Notes: generated by a model from the sequence alone, not told the origin. Counted from the stretch's first letter, positions 1 to 7,934 are shown. The stretch: DNA of 42,888 bases from Oscillospiraceae bacterium (GCA_022791945.1 JAAVZY010000107.1:1-42888), one strand, 5' to 3'. Numbers and translations: made by a program.

Positions 1-555
1 AAGGCCGCGAGACGCTGTCTCGCGTCTCTGCGGTGCGTCGTTTCACGACGCACCTAGGAATTCGGCTTCGCCGAATTCTGAGATGCGCCGCTGGCGGCGC
101 ATCGGGGATCTAAATCCCCTTGGAACTCGTAATTTTTTAAGGGCGGAAAAGGGGTGGGTTAAGTCTGTACAGACTTCCGGCTTTCTGCCACGCAGACAGT
201 CTGATTCCCGCAGTACGCTTTTTTCGTAAAGAAAAAAGCTCCTTCCTGCGTGCGGGGTACTTCCTGCGCCGCACAAAGCTGGACTTTGCAGCGAGTATGA
301 ACGCGACAGAACACGCTTGAGGCTCTCTGCGTCGCAGTTGCTGCGCCGCTCATGGGGATGAATTTTTTCTTTACGAAAAAATGGGTAGGCGGGCGCTCCT
401 CCCTGCGTGGAGTACCAGCGAGGCAGAGGCCGAAATTCTGCCCCCCATAACCCCAAAAAGACGGGAATCCAAGGGGACGCGTCCCCTTGGCAGGAGGCTC
501 GCAGGGTCAAGGCCTGCGGCCTTGACCCTTGGGCAGCGTCCTCGAGGTCTTTCCC
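1..555 (+). repeat. Modular palindromic repeat, copy A
   Basis: Non-coding element filling the space before the stop codon of the TsaD-like gene. Modules in order: hairpin CGAGAC-GCT-GTCTCG (8-22), hairpin with stem GTGCGTCGT and loop TTC (about 33-53), hairpin with stem GAATTCGGC and loop TTC (about 58-78), hairpin with stem GATGCGCCGC and loop TG (about 82-103), GGGGAT/ATCCCC hairpin, the 16-bp palindrome AAGTCTGTACAGACTT (161-176), hairpin TTTTTTCGTAAAGAAAAAA (about 219-237), a variable core, the same hairpin inverted (363-381), a CCAAGGGGAC/GTCCCCTTGG hairpin, a GGGTCAAGGCC/GGCCTTGACCC hairpin, and the end CGAGGTCTTTCCC. The first 103 bp are almost identical to copy B. The window begins exactly on the left end of the element, so the left flank is not visible. 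ORFs through it lack ribosome sites. Confidence 0.9.
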
Positions 556-1497
556 CTATCCGGTCAGCGCGCCCTCCCGGAGGGCGGCCAGCACAGCGGG
601 GCCCGAAGCGTTGTCCGCAGAGAACTCAGGGGCGGCGAAGCGGGCGCCGAAGCGGGCGGTCAGGCGCTCCCGGAGGAGAGAGCTGCACATCACTCCGCCG
701 GCGCAGAGAAGGGGGCGCTCCCCGTGCCGGGCCATAACCCGCTCCGCCATGCCCTCCACAGCCGCAGCCACATACTCCATCACCCAGCGGGCGGCGTCCT
801 GCGGGGACGCGCCCTGGGCCAGCAGGGCCTGGCACTGGTTCTGGGCCCCGGAAAAGTGGCAGTCCATGCCGGAAAAGGCGGGCCGGGGCCGGAACGCCTC
901 CCCGCTCTGGCAGGAGAGCCGATCCAGCTCTGCCCCGCAGGGAAACGCCATCCCCAGCCGGACGCCGATCCGATCGATGAGCTGCCCCGCGTTGAGATCC
1001 AGCGTCCGGGCCACCGTCTCCGTCCGGAACAGGCCGCCCTCCGGCTCCGTCAGCAGGCATTCGGTGGTGCCTCCGGAGACGTGAAAGGCGTAAAAGGAGC
1101 CTTTCAGCCAGTCCAGCGCCCCTGCGGAATGAAGGGCGGCGGCTATGTGCCCCTCCTGATGGGAGAAGGCGTGGAGGGGAATCCCCTGGCTGGAGGCAAT
1201 GGCGGAGGCCGTCCCCGCTCCCGCCAGAAAGGCCGGCATATAAGACCCCTCCGCCCGCCTGGGCCAAAAGGAGGCGCCCACTGCCGCCAGGGGCTCCCGC
1301 CGCTCCCGGAACAGCGCCTCCAGCACCTCCGGCAGCTGCTTCACATGGGCAAAGAGCGCGTCGGACTGGCGAAGCCCCGCTTCCCCCTGGGCCACGGGAA
1401 GCAGCCGCTTTTGAGAGAGCACCCGGCCCGTTTTGCTGTCGTAAAAGGCGGCGGAGGTGGTGTAGTTGCTGGTGTCAATCCCCAGATACAGGGGCAT
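556..1497 (-). CDS. TsaD/Kae1-like protein (divergent paralogue)
   Basis: 313 residues, a little shorter than genuine TsaD (about 335-340), of the ASKHA ATPase fold. It begins with the fold's first strand (GIDTSNYTTS), carries the metal-binding pair H113-x3-H117 (SHQEGH), and ends with the third expected ligand in SADNASGPAV, so the Kae1 metal site looks complete. TsaD makes the threonylcarbamoyl modification of tRNA A37. However, the sequence diverges from true TsaD (for example the segment around ASFWPRRAEGSYMP), and Clostridia often carry a second Gcp-like gene beside nusB, so I call it a paralogue and not the canonical enzyme. The ATG overlaps the last 23 nt of nusB, indicating translational coupling. 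It is the last gene of the minus-strand operon and its stop abuts repeat A. Confidence 0.82.
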   Translation of the reverse strand: MPLYLGIDTSNYTTSAAFYDSKTGRVLSQKRLLPVAQGEAGLRQSDALFAHVKQLPEVLEALFRERREPLAAVGASFWPRRAEGSYMPAFLAGAGTASAIASSQGIPLHAFSHQEGHIAAALHSAGALDWLKGSFYAFHVSGGTTECLLTEPEGGLFRTETVARTLDLNAGQLIDRIGVRLGMAFPCGAELDRLSCQSGEAFRPRPAFSGMDCHFSGAQNQCQALLAQGASPQDAARWVMEYVAAAVEGMAERVMARHGERPLLCAGGVMCSSLLRERLTARFGARFAAPEFSADNASGPAVLAALREGALTG

Positions 1498-1918
1498 GAT
1501 CGGCTCCCTCCCCGGCAGGCTGGGCCTTCAGGGACTTGGAGACAGAGGAGAGCACCCCGTTGATAAAGGACACGTCCTCCCTGCCGGTAAATTCCTGGGC
1601 GATTTTCACAGCCTCGCTGATGGCAATATCAGTGTTCATATCCTCCACAAACAGGATCTCATACATGGCCACCCGGAGCACCGCCAGGGAAACCCTGGAG
1701 ATCCGGGGGAGGGTCCAGTTTTTCAGATGCTTCTCAATTTCCCGATCCAGAACGTCCCTGCGGGCGTCCACTCCACGAAACAGAGCGATGACCTTGTCGT
1801 CTACAGGGACTGTCTCGCACTCCTTGGCGGTTTCCAGGATGGATTCTATGGAATCATCGTTGAACAGGCGCTCAAAGGTGAGCATTACGGCAGACTGCCG
1901 CATCTGATGCCGCGTCAT
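1475..1918 (-). CDS. nusB: Transcription antitermination factor NusB
   Basis: 147 residues, the normal size of NusB, an all-alpha RNA-binding protein that with NusE (S10) binds boxA of rRNA leaders and helps antitermination. The sequence shows the family pattern: an N-terminal segment with Arg and Gln (RHQMRQSAVMLTFERLF), the central SRVSLAVLRVAMYEIL helix, and the C-terminal part IAISEAVKIAQEFTGREDVSFINGVL (quoted in pieces: ISEAVKIAQEF, then FINGVL). Ribosome site GGAAAGGAAG lies just before the ATG. The gene follows the second Asp23 gene after a 163-bp hairpin-rich gap and overlaps the TsaD-like gene by 23 nt. An Asp23-nusB neighbourhood is common in Clostridia. Confidence 0.93.
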   Translation of the reverse strand: MTRHQMRQSAVMLTFERLFNDDSIESILETAKECETVPVDDKVIALFRGVDARRDVLDREIEKHLKNWTLPRISRVSLAVLRVAMYEILFVEDMNTDIAISEAVKIAQEFTGREDVSFINGVLSSVSKSLKAQPAGEGADHAPVSGD

Positions 1919-1947
1919 GTCAGACTTCCTTTCCGGTCAGAGTCAAG

Positions 1948-2000
1948 GGCGCAAGACCTCGGGAGCTCCGCCCCCGAGCGCCTGCAACCTTTTTTCAAAA
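1948..2000 (-). repeat. Hairpin-rich spacer with solo repeat end (asp23-nusB gap)
   Basis: The 163-bp gap between asp23-2 and nusB contains two inverted repeats: CTCGGG/CCCGAG near 1958-1978 and AACCTTTT/AAAAGGTT near 1987-2005. The first is joined to GCAAGACCTCG, the same terminal sequence as the long repeats (compare 13706-13716). It looks like a solo end-piece of the repeat family. On the transcribed minus strand it would fold inside the operon mRNA between two genes. The second hairpin has no clean U-run on the minus side, so it is not an obvious terminator. Confidence 0.5.
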
Positions 2001-2081
2001 GGTTGACGAAAAACGAGAGGTTTCATAGGGGCAGGACGCCCGGGGCTTCTGTCCTGTTTCCCGCAGGCGCCGGGGCGGCTT

Positions 2082-2432
2082 TCAGCCCTCCGGGACGTGG
2101 ATGCCCAGAACGGAGATGTTGACCTTGGACACGGTGATCCCGGTCATATTCTGCACTGCGTCCTTGACAGCCGCCTGGGCCTGCTCGCAGACCTCCTTCA
2201 GCCGGTAGTTCAGATTCACGATGACCCCCAGGTCTATCTGCGCAACTCCCCCGCTGATGGAAATCCGCACCGGGCGGGATGCCATCGAGGCCCCCAGCAT
2301 CCGCTGATGCCGGGGCAGAACCGAAAGGCTGTGGATCCCCTTCAGCTCCTTGATCGCCTCATCTACAATGGTGGAAACCACATCTTCTGAAATGTGCAGG
2401 CTGCTTTGAGCAGTATGAGCTGTTTTCTCCAT
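2082..2432 (-). CDS. Asp23/Gls24 family protein (second copy)
   Basis: 116 residues, Asp23/DUF322 family: small cytoplasmic, envelope-associated proteins of Gram-positive bacteria. The fold signature is visible: ISEDVVSTIVDEAIKEL at the start, the variable loop, then VRISISGGVAQIDLGVIVNL and the closing IXVSKVNISVLGIHV-like strand (seen as VSKVNISVLGIHV). The ATG is preceded by GAAGGAAGGAG. It shares about the same architecture as the first Asp23 gene at 5099-5464, but the two are clearly different sequences, so they are not a recent duplication. It sits between the TIM-barrel gene (20-bp gap) and nusB. Exact function is unknown. Confidence 0.88.
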   Translation of the reverse strand: MEKTAHTAQSSLHISEDVVSTIVDEAIKELKGIHSLSVLPRHQRMLGASMASRPVRISISGGVAQIDLGVIVNLNYRLKEVCEQAQAAVKDAVQNMTGITVSKVNISVLGIHVPEG

Positions 2433-2452
2433 CTGCGAACCGCTCCTTCCTT

Positions 2453-3316
2453 CTATTCTCCCTGCCCCCGCAGGGCCGCCTGGGCCTGGTTCGGGCTGCT
2501 CCGCGCCGACAGCACGGGAACCCGGCGCTCCAATGCCGCCAGGGAAATCTCAATGTCCTCCAGGGCCTCCCGCTCCGTAAAGCAGCCCACGGTCACCATG
2601 TCGCAGTCCCGCAGGGTGGCCCAGGAGAAGTTCAGGCCCACAAAGGGCGAGCACCGGCCCGCCGCCATGGATTTGATGGTCATCACAGGCTTTTTCGCCC
2701 GCTGGATGATTCCGTGGACCGCCTCCACCTCCACCTGCATCAGAAAGCCCATGCAGTTGTACAGCTGGATATAGGTTTCCACATCATAGCCGTTCGCATC
2801 GCTGTAGACCACCAGCTCCGGCATGTGGGCCGACAGGCCCGGAAGCATCCCCTCGTCCCGGATCATCCTGGTATAATCGTCCAAACGCCGGATCACTCCC
2901 TTGTTTTTGTCCACCAGCTGCTCCGCGCTGGTATGGTGGAGCAGACAGAAGGACGCCCCCAGCTCCCGGCTCCGATGAATCACCTCAGCCGCCTCCCGGC
3001 GGGCGTTTTCGTTATCGTCCACGTTGATAATCGGCGTGTCCACTAGGATGAAGGGCTTCCCCACCTTCTGCTCCACCGCGCGGATGGCCCGCACAATGTG
3101 GGGCAGCTGGGTAAAGGGCCCCATCACCGTATCCACCCCATATTTTTGGAAGGCCTCCAGCATGGGCTCAAAGGCTTTCCCGGAGCCGTGCCGATCCGTG
3201 ATCAGCTGATCCGCAGCCGGGCTGGTATGGCTCCAGCCCGCCACCCAGTTGGTGCCGATGATCATCCTGGACAGGGACATCCCGCCCACTGTGGTTCGGG
3301 GGAACTGCTTTTCCAT
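2453..3316 (-). CDS. Conserved hypothetical protein, probable TIM barrel
   Basis: 287 residues, unrecognised function. The pattern of alternating hydrophobic strands ending in polar residues (SRMIIGTNWVAGWSH, GVDTVMGPF, KPFILVDTP, GASFCLLHH, GMLPGLSAH, KPVMTIKSMAAGR, DMVTVGCF) is that of an aldolase-type TIM barrel, so an enzyme is likely. The C-terminal part (CFTEREALEDIEISLAALE, given in part) resembles the regulatory ends of aldo/keto-reductase-like barrels, but no catalytic tetrad is identifiable. The start is supported by AAAGGAG 8 nt before the ATG. It lies between the FakA-like kinase (32-bp gap) and Asp23 protein 2, in the same operon. No signal peptide or membrane segment. Function cannot be given. 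Confidence 0.75.
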   Translation of the reverse strand: MEKQFPRTTVGGMSLSRMIIGTNWVAGWSHTSPAADQLITDRHGSGKAFEPMLEAFQKYGVDTVMGPFTQLPHIVRAIRAVEQKVGKPFILVDTPIINVDDNENARREAAEVIHRSRELGASFCLLHHTSAEQLVDKNKGVIRRLDDYTRMIRDEGMLPGLSAHMPELVVYSDANGYDVETYIQLYNCMGFLMQVEVEAVHGIIQRAKKPVMTIKSMAAGRCSPFVGLNFSWATLRDCDMVTVGCFTEREALEDIEISLAALERRVPVLSARSSPNQAQAALRGQGE

Positions 3317-3348
3317 AACAACGCTCCTTTCGCTGAGGAAGGCGCTTT

Positions 3349-4989
3349 CTATTCCACGGACAGCATGTAGTAGTAAACCGGCTGTCCTCCGTTGATCAGG
3401 CTGATTTCGTGGCTGTCGCCGTACTTGTCCCGGAGGAGCTTCTCCGCCTTTTCCGCCTGCTCGTCGGTTACGTCGGCCCCGTAGATCATGGTGATGAAGC
3501 CGCCGCCGGCCTTTTTGACCAGCTGCTTGGTGAGCCGCAGCACCGCCCGGCCCATATCCCGGTCGGTAAAGGAGAGCTTGCCGTTGTCCAGGGCCAGGAT
3601 CTCTCCCTTTTTAATGGCGTGCCCGTCGAACTCGCTGTCCCGGGCGGCAAAGGTGATCAGCCCGGTCTGCACATGGTCGAACTGTTTGGTCATGGCCAGC
3701 CGGTTGTCGCTGTAGCTCTGCTCCGGGTCAAAGGCCAGCATGGCGGAGATGCCCTGAGGAACCGTCCGGGTCTGAAGGACGCAGACCCGCCGGTCCGCCA
3801 GCTTCACCGCCTGCTCCGCGGCCATGATGATGTTCTTGTTGTTGGGCAGGACAAACACCGTCTCAGCCGGGGTGGCCTGGATGGCCCGGAGGATATCGTC
3901 GGTGGAGGGGTTCATGGTCTGCCCGCCGCTGACGATCTGATCCACGCCCAGATCCGCGAACAGCTCCCGGAGGCCGGCTCCCGCCGCCACCGCCACGAAG
4001 CCGAAGGGCTTCTCCGGCGGAGCGTACGCGGCATTCTCCTGGGCCCGTTCCGCCTCTACAATCTTATTCTGATGCTGTACCCGCATATTGTCGATTTTCA
4101 GATTGATCAGGGCGCCGAACCTGAGCCCTTCCTCAATCACGCTGCCCGGGTGATTGGTGTGCACATGGACCTTGATGATGTCGTCGTCGTCCACGCAGAC
4201 CACGCTGTCCCCCATGCTCTCCAGGTAGGCCCGGAGCTTCATGGCGTCCGGACAGCCGGACGCCTTATCCACAATGAACTCCGTGCAGTAGCCGAACTGA
4301 ATCTCCCCGCCGGCCTCCGCCAGAGGGGTCAGGGGCTGGGCGGCGGCCCTGGGCTTCTCCGCCTGGACAGGCTCAATCACCTGGCCGGACTGGAACACGC
4401 TCTGCATCCCCTCGAAAATGTAAACCAGGCCCTGACCGCCCGCGTCCACAACCCCGGCCTTTTTCAGCACCGGCAGCTGCTCCGGCGTATGCATCAGAGC
4501 CTCCCTGGCAGCGGAGAGGATCTCTCCGAACACAATCTGGGGATCGTTTGTCTCCCTGGCGCACTCCGCAGCCCGCTCCGAGGCCACCCGGGCCACGGTG
4601 AGAATGGTGCCTTCGGTGGGCTTCATCACCGCCTTATAGGCGGCGTCCACCCCAATGGCCAGCGCCTCGGCCAGATCCTGGCCGCTGGCCTGGGTCTTCC
4701 CCTTCAGGCCCTTGGAAAAGCCCCGAAACAGCAGGGAGAGGATCACGCCAGAGTTGCCCCGGGCTCCCCGCAGGAGGGCCGCAGCCGCAACCTCCGCCGC
4801 CTTTTCCACCGTTGGATCCTCCAAAAGCTCCAGCTCCCGCTTGCCCGCGCCAATGGTCATGGACATATTAGTGCCGGTATCCCCGTCGGGAACAGGGAAC
4901 ACGTTCAGCTCGTCCACCGACTGCTTCCGATTGGCAATATTGTTGGCGCCGGAGATCACGGCCTTTGCCAGTACGCTTCCTTCTATCAC
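3349..4989 (-). CDS. DAK2-domain fatty acid kinase-like protein (FakA/YloV)
   Basis: 546 residues, the usual FakA length (about 550). The N-terminal DhaL/DAK2 kinase domain shows the ADP-Mg site NVFPVPDGDTGTNMSM and the glycine-rich GARGNSGVILS. The second half contains the family block DDDDIIKVHVHTNHPG and ends in a Y-rich tail. FakA phosphorylates fatty acids presented by FakB (DegV) for phospholipid synthesis. No fakB lies in the window. I chose a GTG start at 4989 because AGAGGAG lies 9 nt upstream and homologues begin near this point; an upstream ATG at 5130 would add 47 unconserved residues and overlap asp23. The asp23-yloV order matches B. subtilis yloU-yloV. Confidence 0.9.
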   Translation of the reverse strand: MIEGSVLAKAVISGANNIANRKQSVDELNVFPVPDGDTGTNMSMTIGAGKRELELLEDPTVEKAAEVAAAALLRGARGNSGVILSLLFRGFSKGLKGKTQASGQDLAEALAIGVDAAYKAVMKPTEGTILTVARVASERAAECARETNDPQIVFGEILSAAREALMHTPEQLPVLKKAGVVDAGGQGLVYIFEGMQSVFQSGQVIEPVQAEKPRAAAQPLTPLAEAGGEIQFGYCTEFIVDKASGCPDAMKLRAYLESMGDSVVCVDDDDIIKVHVHTNHPGSVIEEGLRFGALINLKIDNMRVQHQNKIVEAERAQENAAYAPPEKPFGFVAVAAGAGLRELFADLGVDQIVSGGQTMNPSTDDILRAIQATPAETVFVLPNNKNIIMAAEQAVKLADRRVCVLQTRTVPQGISAMLAFDPEQSYSDNRLAMTKQFDHVQTGLITFAARDSEFDGHAIKKGEILALDNGKLSFTDRDMGRAVLRLTKQLVKKAGGGFITMIYGADVTDEQAEKAEKLLRDKYGDSHEISLINGGQPVYYYMLSVE

Positions 4990-5098
4990 GTTGATGCACT
5001 CCTCTGCCGCCCCAAGCGGGCGCAATAATCTATCCAGGCCAAATCCCAGAGCGCGCCGGGCTTCGGCGCGCCCTGGCAGGAAAATCAGGGACAGGCGC

Positions 5099-5464
5099 TC
5101 AGCTCTGCCCGTCTGTGCGCATTCCGTCAATGAACACGTTCACCCGGGCCACCTGGAAGCCGGTTTTCTCCTCCACGGTAAAGCGGACCTTGTGGGTGAT
5201 GCTTTTGACAATGGCGGAAATATTGGTGCCATAGGCCACAAGGATATGCAGATCGATCACCAGCTTCTGGTTCCGCACCCGGACGCGGATCCCCTTGTCA
5301 ATATCCTCCCGGCCCCGAAAAATCCGATCCCGCAGGCTCTGCCCCGCGGAGGAGGGCGCCATGCCCGCAACCCCGAAGCAGTTCACCACCGCCTCTCCTA
5401 CCAAATTCACAAAGTAGTCCTTGGAAATGTCAATGACGCCAAGATGGTTCTCGAACTTGATCAT
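5099..5464 (-). CDS. Asp23/Gls24 family protein (first copy, YloU-like)
   Basis: 121 residues, Asp23/DUF322 family. The N-terminal strand-helix part (FENHLGVIDISKDYFVNLV) and the closing VRFTVEEKTGFQVARVNV segment match the family. Function is unknown; relatives associate with the membrane or cell envelope. I take the ATG at 5464 because AGGAGA is 6 nt upstream; the ATG at 5470 touches that ribosome site directly. It lies 10 bp after ymdB and 109 bp before the FakA-like gene. That gap contains a GC-rich hairpin (about 5049-5071) that could tune expression of the kinase. Confidence 0.87.
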   Translation of the reverse strand: MIKFENHLGVIDISKDYFVNLVGEAVVNCFGVAGMAPSSAGQSLRDRIFRGREDIDKGIRVRVRNQKLVIDLHILVAYGTNISAIVKSITHKVRFTVEEKTGFQVARVNVFIDGMRTDGQS

Positions 5465-5474
5465 ATCCATTCTC

Positions 5475-6293
5475 CTATCTATGGTGATGTGCCTGCAGTC
5501 CCTCTGACGGGCTCTGCAGAATCGAAATCCGCTCCAGGGAACGGCACCGTCCCGTCTCTCCGTCCAGCTCGAACAGGCAGCCGTCCATCCGGCAGGGGCC
5601 GGACTCCACTGCCTCAAACCGGGTGGGCAGGGCGGTGCGCAGCCGCCGGATCACGCATTCCGGCTTGATGCCCAGAACCGAATGGATCGGCCCGGTCATG
5701 CCCAGGTCGGTGATATACCCGGTTCCGGCGGGCAGAAGCTGTTCGTCGGAGGTCTGGGTATGGGTGTGGGTGCCCGCCGCCACGCTGACCCGGCCGTCCA
5801 GGTAGTAGCCCATGGCCTTTTTCTCCCCGGTGGCCTCCGCGTGGAAATCCACAGCGATAAACCGGGCGTTTCGGGCCTCCTCGGAGGCTAAAATCCGATC
5901 CATCGCCTCAAAGGGATTCCCCAGGGGCTCCATATAGGAGGTGCCCAGCAGGCTCACCACCAGCAGGGTGAAGCTCCCTCCATCATAAAGGAAGGTTCCG
6001 TGTCCTGGCACGCTCTCCGGATAGTTGACAGGACGCAGGACCGGCCCCTTCTCCTCCAGGAGGGGGTAGATCTCCTTCCTGCGGAACACGTGGTTTCCGG
6101 TGGTAATCACGTCCACCCCGCTGTCCAGCAGATGCCGCGCGGAGCGGGGGAGGATTCCATTCCCCACAGCGGAGTTCTCCCCGTTGGCAATCACCACATC
6201 GGCCCCCAGCCGGCGCTTGGTTTCCGGCAGGCAGGCCCGCAGAAACTCGCAGCCAGCCTGGGATACCACATCCCCAATCATCAGCAGGCGCAT
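5475..6293 (-). CDS. ymdB: YmdB-family metallophosphoesterase (2',3'-cAMP phosphodiesterase)
   Basis: 272 residues, the standard size of YmdB/TIGR00282 (about 265). All metal-binding motifs are visible in order: GDVV near residue 7, NGEN near 38, GNH near 67, DFHAE near 150 and GTHTHTQT near 177. In Bacillus YmdB hydrolyses 2',3'-cyclic nucleotides and influences motility and biofilm genes. There the gene follows rny (RNase Y); here it sits between a CNNM-type membrane protein (23-bp gap) and Asp23. The C-terminal part ends in QAHHHR. Assignment is by motif and is strong; the physiological role in this organism is inference. Confidence 0.93.
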   Translation of the reverse strand: MRLLMIGDVVSQAGCEFLRACLPETKRRLGADVVIANGENSAVGNGILPRSARHLLDSGVDVITTGNHVFRRKEIYPLLEEKGPVLRPVNYPESVPGHGTFLYDGGSFTLLVVSLLGTSYMEPLGNPFEAMDRILASEEARNARFIAVDFHAEATGEKKAMGYYLDGRVSVAAGTHTHTQTSDEQLLPAGTGYITDLGMTGPIHSVLGIKPECVIRRLRTALPTRFEAVESGPCRMDGCLFELDGETGRCRSLERISILQSPSEGLQAHHHR

Positions 6294-6316
6294 CAGGCCA
6301 GCCTCCCTTCCGCGGA

Positions 6317-7621
6317 CTATTCCGCAGCCGGCTCCGGGAGCCGCTGTGCCTGCACCCGGAGGATCCGGCGGTCCGCTGCCGCAAGAACGGTAAAGCGGAT
6401 CCCATTCAATATAAGTACCGGCATCTCCCCGTCCTCGGGGATCCGCCCCAGTGTGTTGGTGATCAGGCCGCCCAGGGTTTCGCCGTCCTCCTCGGATTCC
6501 AGCTCCGCCCCTAAAAGCTCCTCCACCCGTTCCACAGGAACGCTGCCGTCAATCGCCCATATATTGTCCCCCAGCCGCTCGATTTCGTCGGTTTCCCGAT
6601 CGTATTCGTCCTGAATGCTGCCCACAATGGATTCCAGCAGATCCTCCATGGTGACGATGCCGGCAGTGCCGCCGTATTCGTCCACCACCACTGCCATATG
6701 GACCTTGCTTTCCTTAAACTGGCGAAGCAGCATTCCGCAGCGGGCGGACTGGGGCACGTAAACCACGCTGCGCATATATTCGGAAATGGCGGTTCCCTCC
6801 GGGGCGCTGCTGCCCACAAGCGCCAGGAGATCCTTGGCGTAGACAATTCCTACAATGTTGTCAAGCCCGCCCTCATAGATAGGAATCCGGGAGAAGCCCT
6901 CTGTCCGGGCAATCTCCAGCACCTGATCCAAAGCGCCGTCCGCAGGGACAGCGGCGATATCCGTCCGATGGGTCATGATTTCCCCGGCGGTACGGTCGTC
7001 AAACTCAAAGATGTTGTTGATCATCTCCCGCTCGTCCAGCTCAATGGCGCCGTTTTCCTTTCCCGCGTCCACCATAAGGCGGATCTCTTCCTCGGTGACA
7101 TTGATGGCCTCCTGATTGGGATCAAAGCCCAGGAGGCGGACCAGCAGCCGGGCGGACTTCAGGCAGAGGAAGGTGAGGGGACGAAACACCCAGCCGATGA
7201 CCCGGAGCAGCTCCACCGCAGGGAAGGATGCGCCCTTCGGCCGGCAGGTGACCAGCTTTTTAGGAAACACGTATCCCAGGGTGATGCTCAGGAAGCTGAC
7301 AATCACAAAAGCCAGCAGCAGCCCCAGCCGCTGTCCGGCGGGAGGCTTCATCCAGCTGGAGAGCAGCTGTGTCAGCCAGGGAACCAGCGCGGCCAGGCCG
7401 GCGGCCCCTCCGGCAAGCAGGCAGAGCACAGCGCCCGCGCCGTTCCACAAAACCAGATCCGGCTGACGCTCCCGCATGGCGTGAAGGGCTCCTGCGCGAA
7501 GGTTCCCCTCCTCGCTGAGCTTCCGGAGCCGGTTTTTGGAGCAGGAAGCAATCGCCAGCTCGCTGGCTGAAAAAAACATGGCGAGGAGGAGCAGCAAAAC
7601 AAACAGCGCGCTCCACCCCAT
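6317..7621 (-). CDS. CNNM/CorC-type membrane protein with CBS pair (hemolysin family)
   Basis: 434 residues. The N-terminal DUF21/CNNM part has about three to four membrane segments (residues 4-20, about 65-85, about 95-115), followed by two CBS domains (about 200-315) and a C-terminal CorC_HlyC domain (about 345-425). Signature pieces: EEEIRLMVDAG, EREMINNIFEF, VVVDEYGGTAGIVTMEDLLE. These proteins are linked to magnesium or cobalt efflux; older names call them hemolysins. The ATG at 7621 has only a weak AGG upstream; an in-frame TTG at 7645 has GAAAGGGG 9 nt upstream and is a good alternative. It heads the operon, downstream of the promoter at 7700-7728. Confidence 0.88.
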   Translation of the reverse strand: MGWSALFVLLLLLAMFFSASELAIASCSKNRLRKLSEEGNLRAGALHAMRERQPDLVLWNGAGAVLCLLAGGAAGLAALVPWLTQLLSSWMKPPAGQRLGLLLAFVIVSFLSITLGYVFPKKLVTCRPKGASFPAVELLRVIGWVFRPLTFLCLKSARLLVRLLGFDPNQEAINVTEEEIRLMVDAGKENGAIELDEREMINNIFEFDDRTAGEIMTHRTDIAAVPADGALDQVLEIARTEGFSRIPIYEGGLDNIVGIVYAKDLLALVGSSAPEGTAISEYMRSVVYVPQSARCGMLLRQFKESKVHMAVVVDEYGGTAGIVTMEDLLESIVGSIQDEYDRETDEIERLGDNIWAIDGSVPVERVEELLGAELESEEDGETLGGLITNTLGRIPEDGEMPVLILNGIRFTVLAAADRRILRVQAQRLPEPAAE

Positions 7622-7672
7622 GGTTCGACCTATGCCGTCGTCCAAAGCGGTAAACCCCTTTCCCGTTCCACC

Positions 7673-7684
7673 GTCTGTGCAGAC
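7673..7684. other. Leader palindrome GTCTGTGCAGAC
   Basis: A 12-bp palindrome with a TG centre in the 5' leader of the CNNM operon, between the -10 box and the start codon. Its core resembles the leader hairpin of the DUF5107 gene (17377-17392) and the AAGTCTGTACAGACTT palindrome of the repeats. It could be an operator or only a chance hairpin. Confidence 0.35.
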
Positions 7685-7699
7685 AGGGATACAGCTTCT

Positions 7700-7728
7700 A
7701 CTATACCCTTTTTTTCTCCGCTTGTCAA
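7700..7728 (-). promoter_or_regulatory. Sigma-A promoter of the CNNM-ymdB-asp23-yloV-nusB operon
   Basis: On the minus strand: -35 TTGACA (7723-7728), 17-bp spacer, -10 TATAGT (7700-7705). The transcript would begin near 7693 and leave a leader of about 70 nt before the CNNM start. All genes down to 556 follow on the same strand without a visible terminator. Confidence 0.75.
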
Positions 7729-7783
7729 TGTTGGGATCCGGGGCGGAGGACCGACGGCTTTTCCATATTGCAAAATTAGATAT

Positions 7784-7811
7784 TGACAAGGAGGCCGTTT
7801 TTTGCTATACT
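7784..7811 (+). promoter_or_regulatory. Sigma-A promoter of tRNA-Gly
   Basis: -35 TTGACA (7784-7789), 16-bp spacer, -10 TATACT (7806-7811), with the mature tRNA beginning 29 bp after the -10 box. It is divergent from the operon promoter at 7700-7728, with about 55 bp between the two -35 boxes. Confidence 0.8.
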
Positions 7812-7840
7812 TTGGAAAGTGTCAGAGAAAATACGATCTT

Positions 7841-7914
7841 GCGGGTGTAGTTCAATGGTAGAATCCCAGCCTTCCAAGCTGGTCGCGTGGGTTCGATTCC
7901 CATCACCCGCTCCA
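7841..7914 (+). tRNA. tRNA-Gly (anticodon UCC)
   Basis: 74 nt including an encoded CCA end. The acceptor stem is GCGGGTG/CACCCGC, the anticodon loop CTTCCAA (7871-7877) gives anticodon TCC for codon GGA, and the T-arm has GTTCGATTC. It stands alone with its own promoter and a strong terminator. Confidence 0.97.
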
Positions 7915-7934
7915 GCAGGTTGAACCTGCCTCCT

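Noticed and set aside
43..510. Open frames through repeats (for example 43-510 minus, 381-737 plus, 9774-10214 minus, 17654-17974 plus) giving similar peptides such as FFLYEKSVLRESD
   Set aside because: The peptides look alike only because the DNA repeats are alike. There are no ribosome sites, the sequences run through palindromes, and several frames on both strands are open at once in GC-rich DNA.
3409..5028. Long plus-strand frame opposite the FakA-like gene (and similar long frames opposite dcw genes)
   Set aside because: Mirror frames in GC-rich genes; no ribosome site or recognisable protein, while the minus strand gives clear protein families.
4990..5130. Start of the FakA-like gene at 5130
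   Set aside because: It would overlap the Asp23 gene and add an unconserved 47 residues; GTG 4989 has an AGAGGAG site and matches family length.
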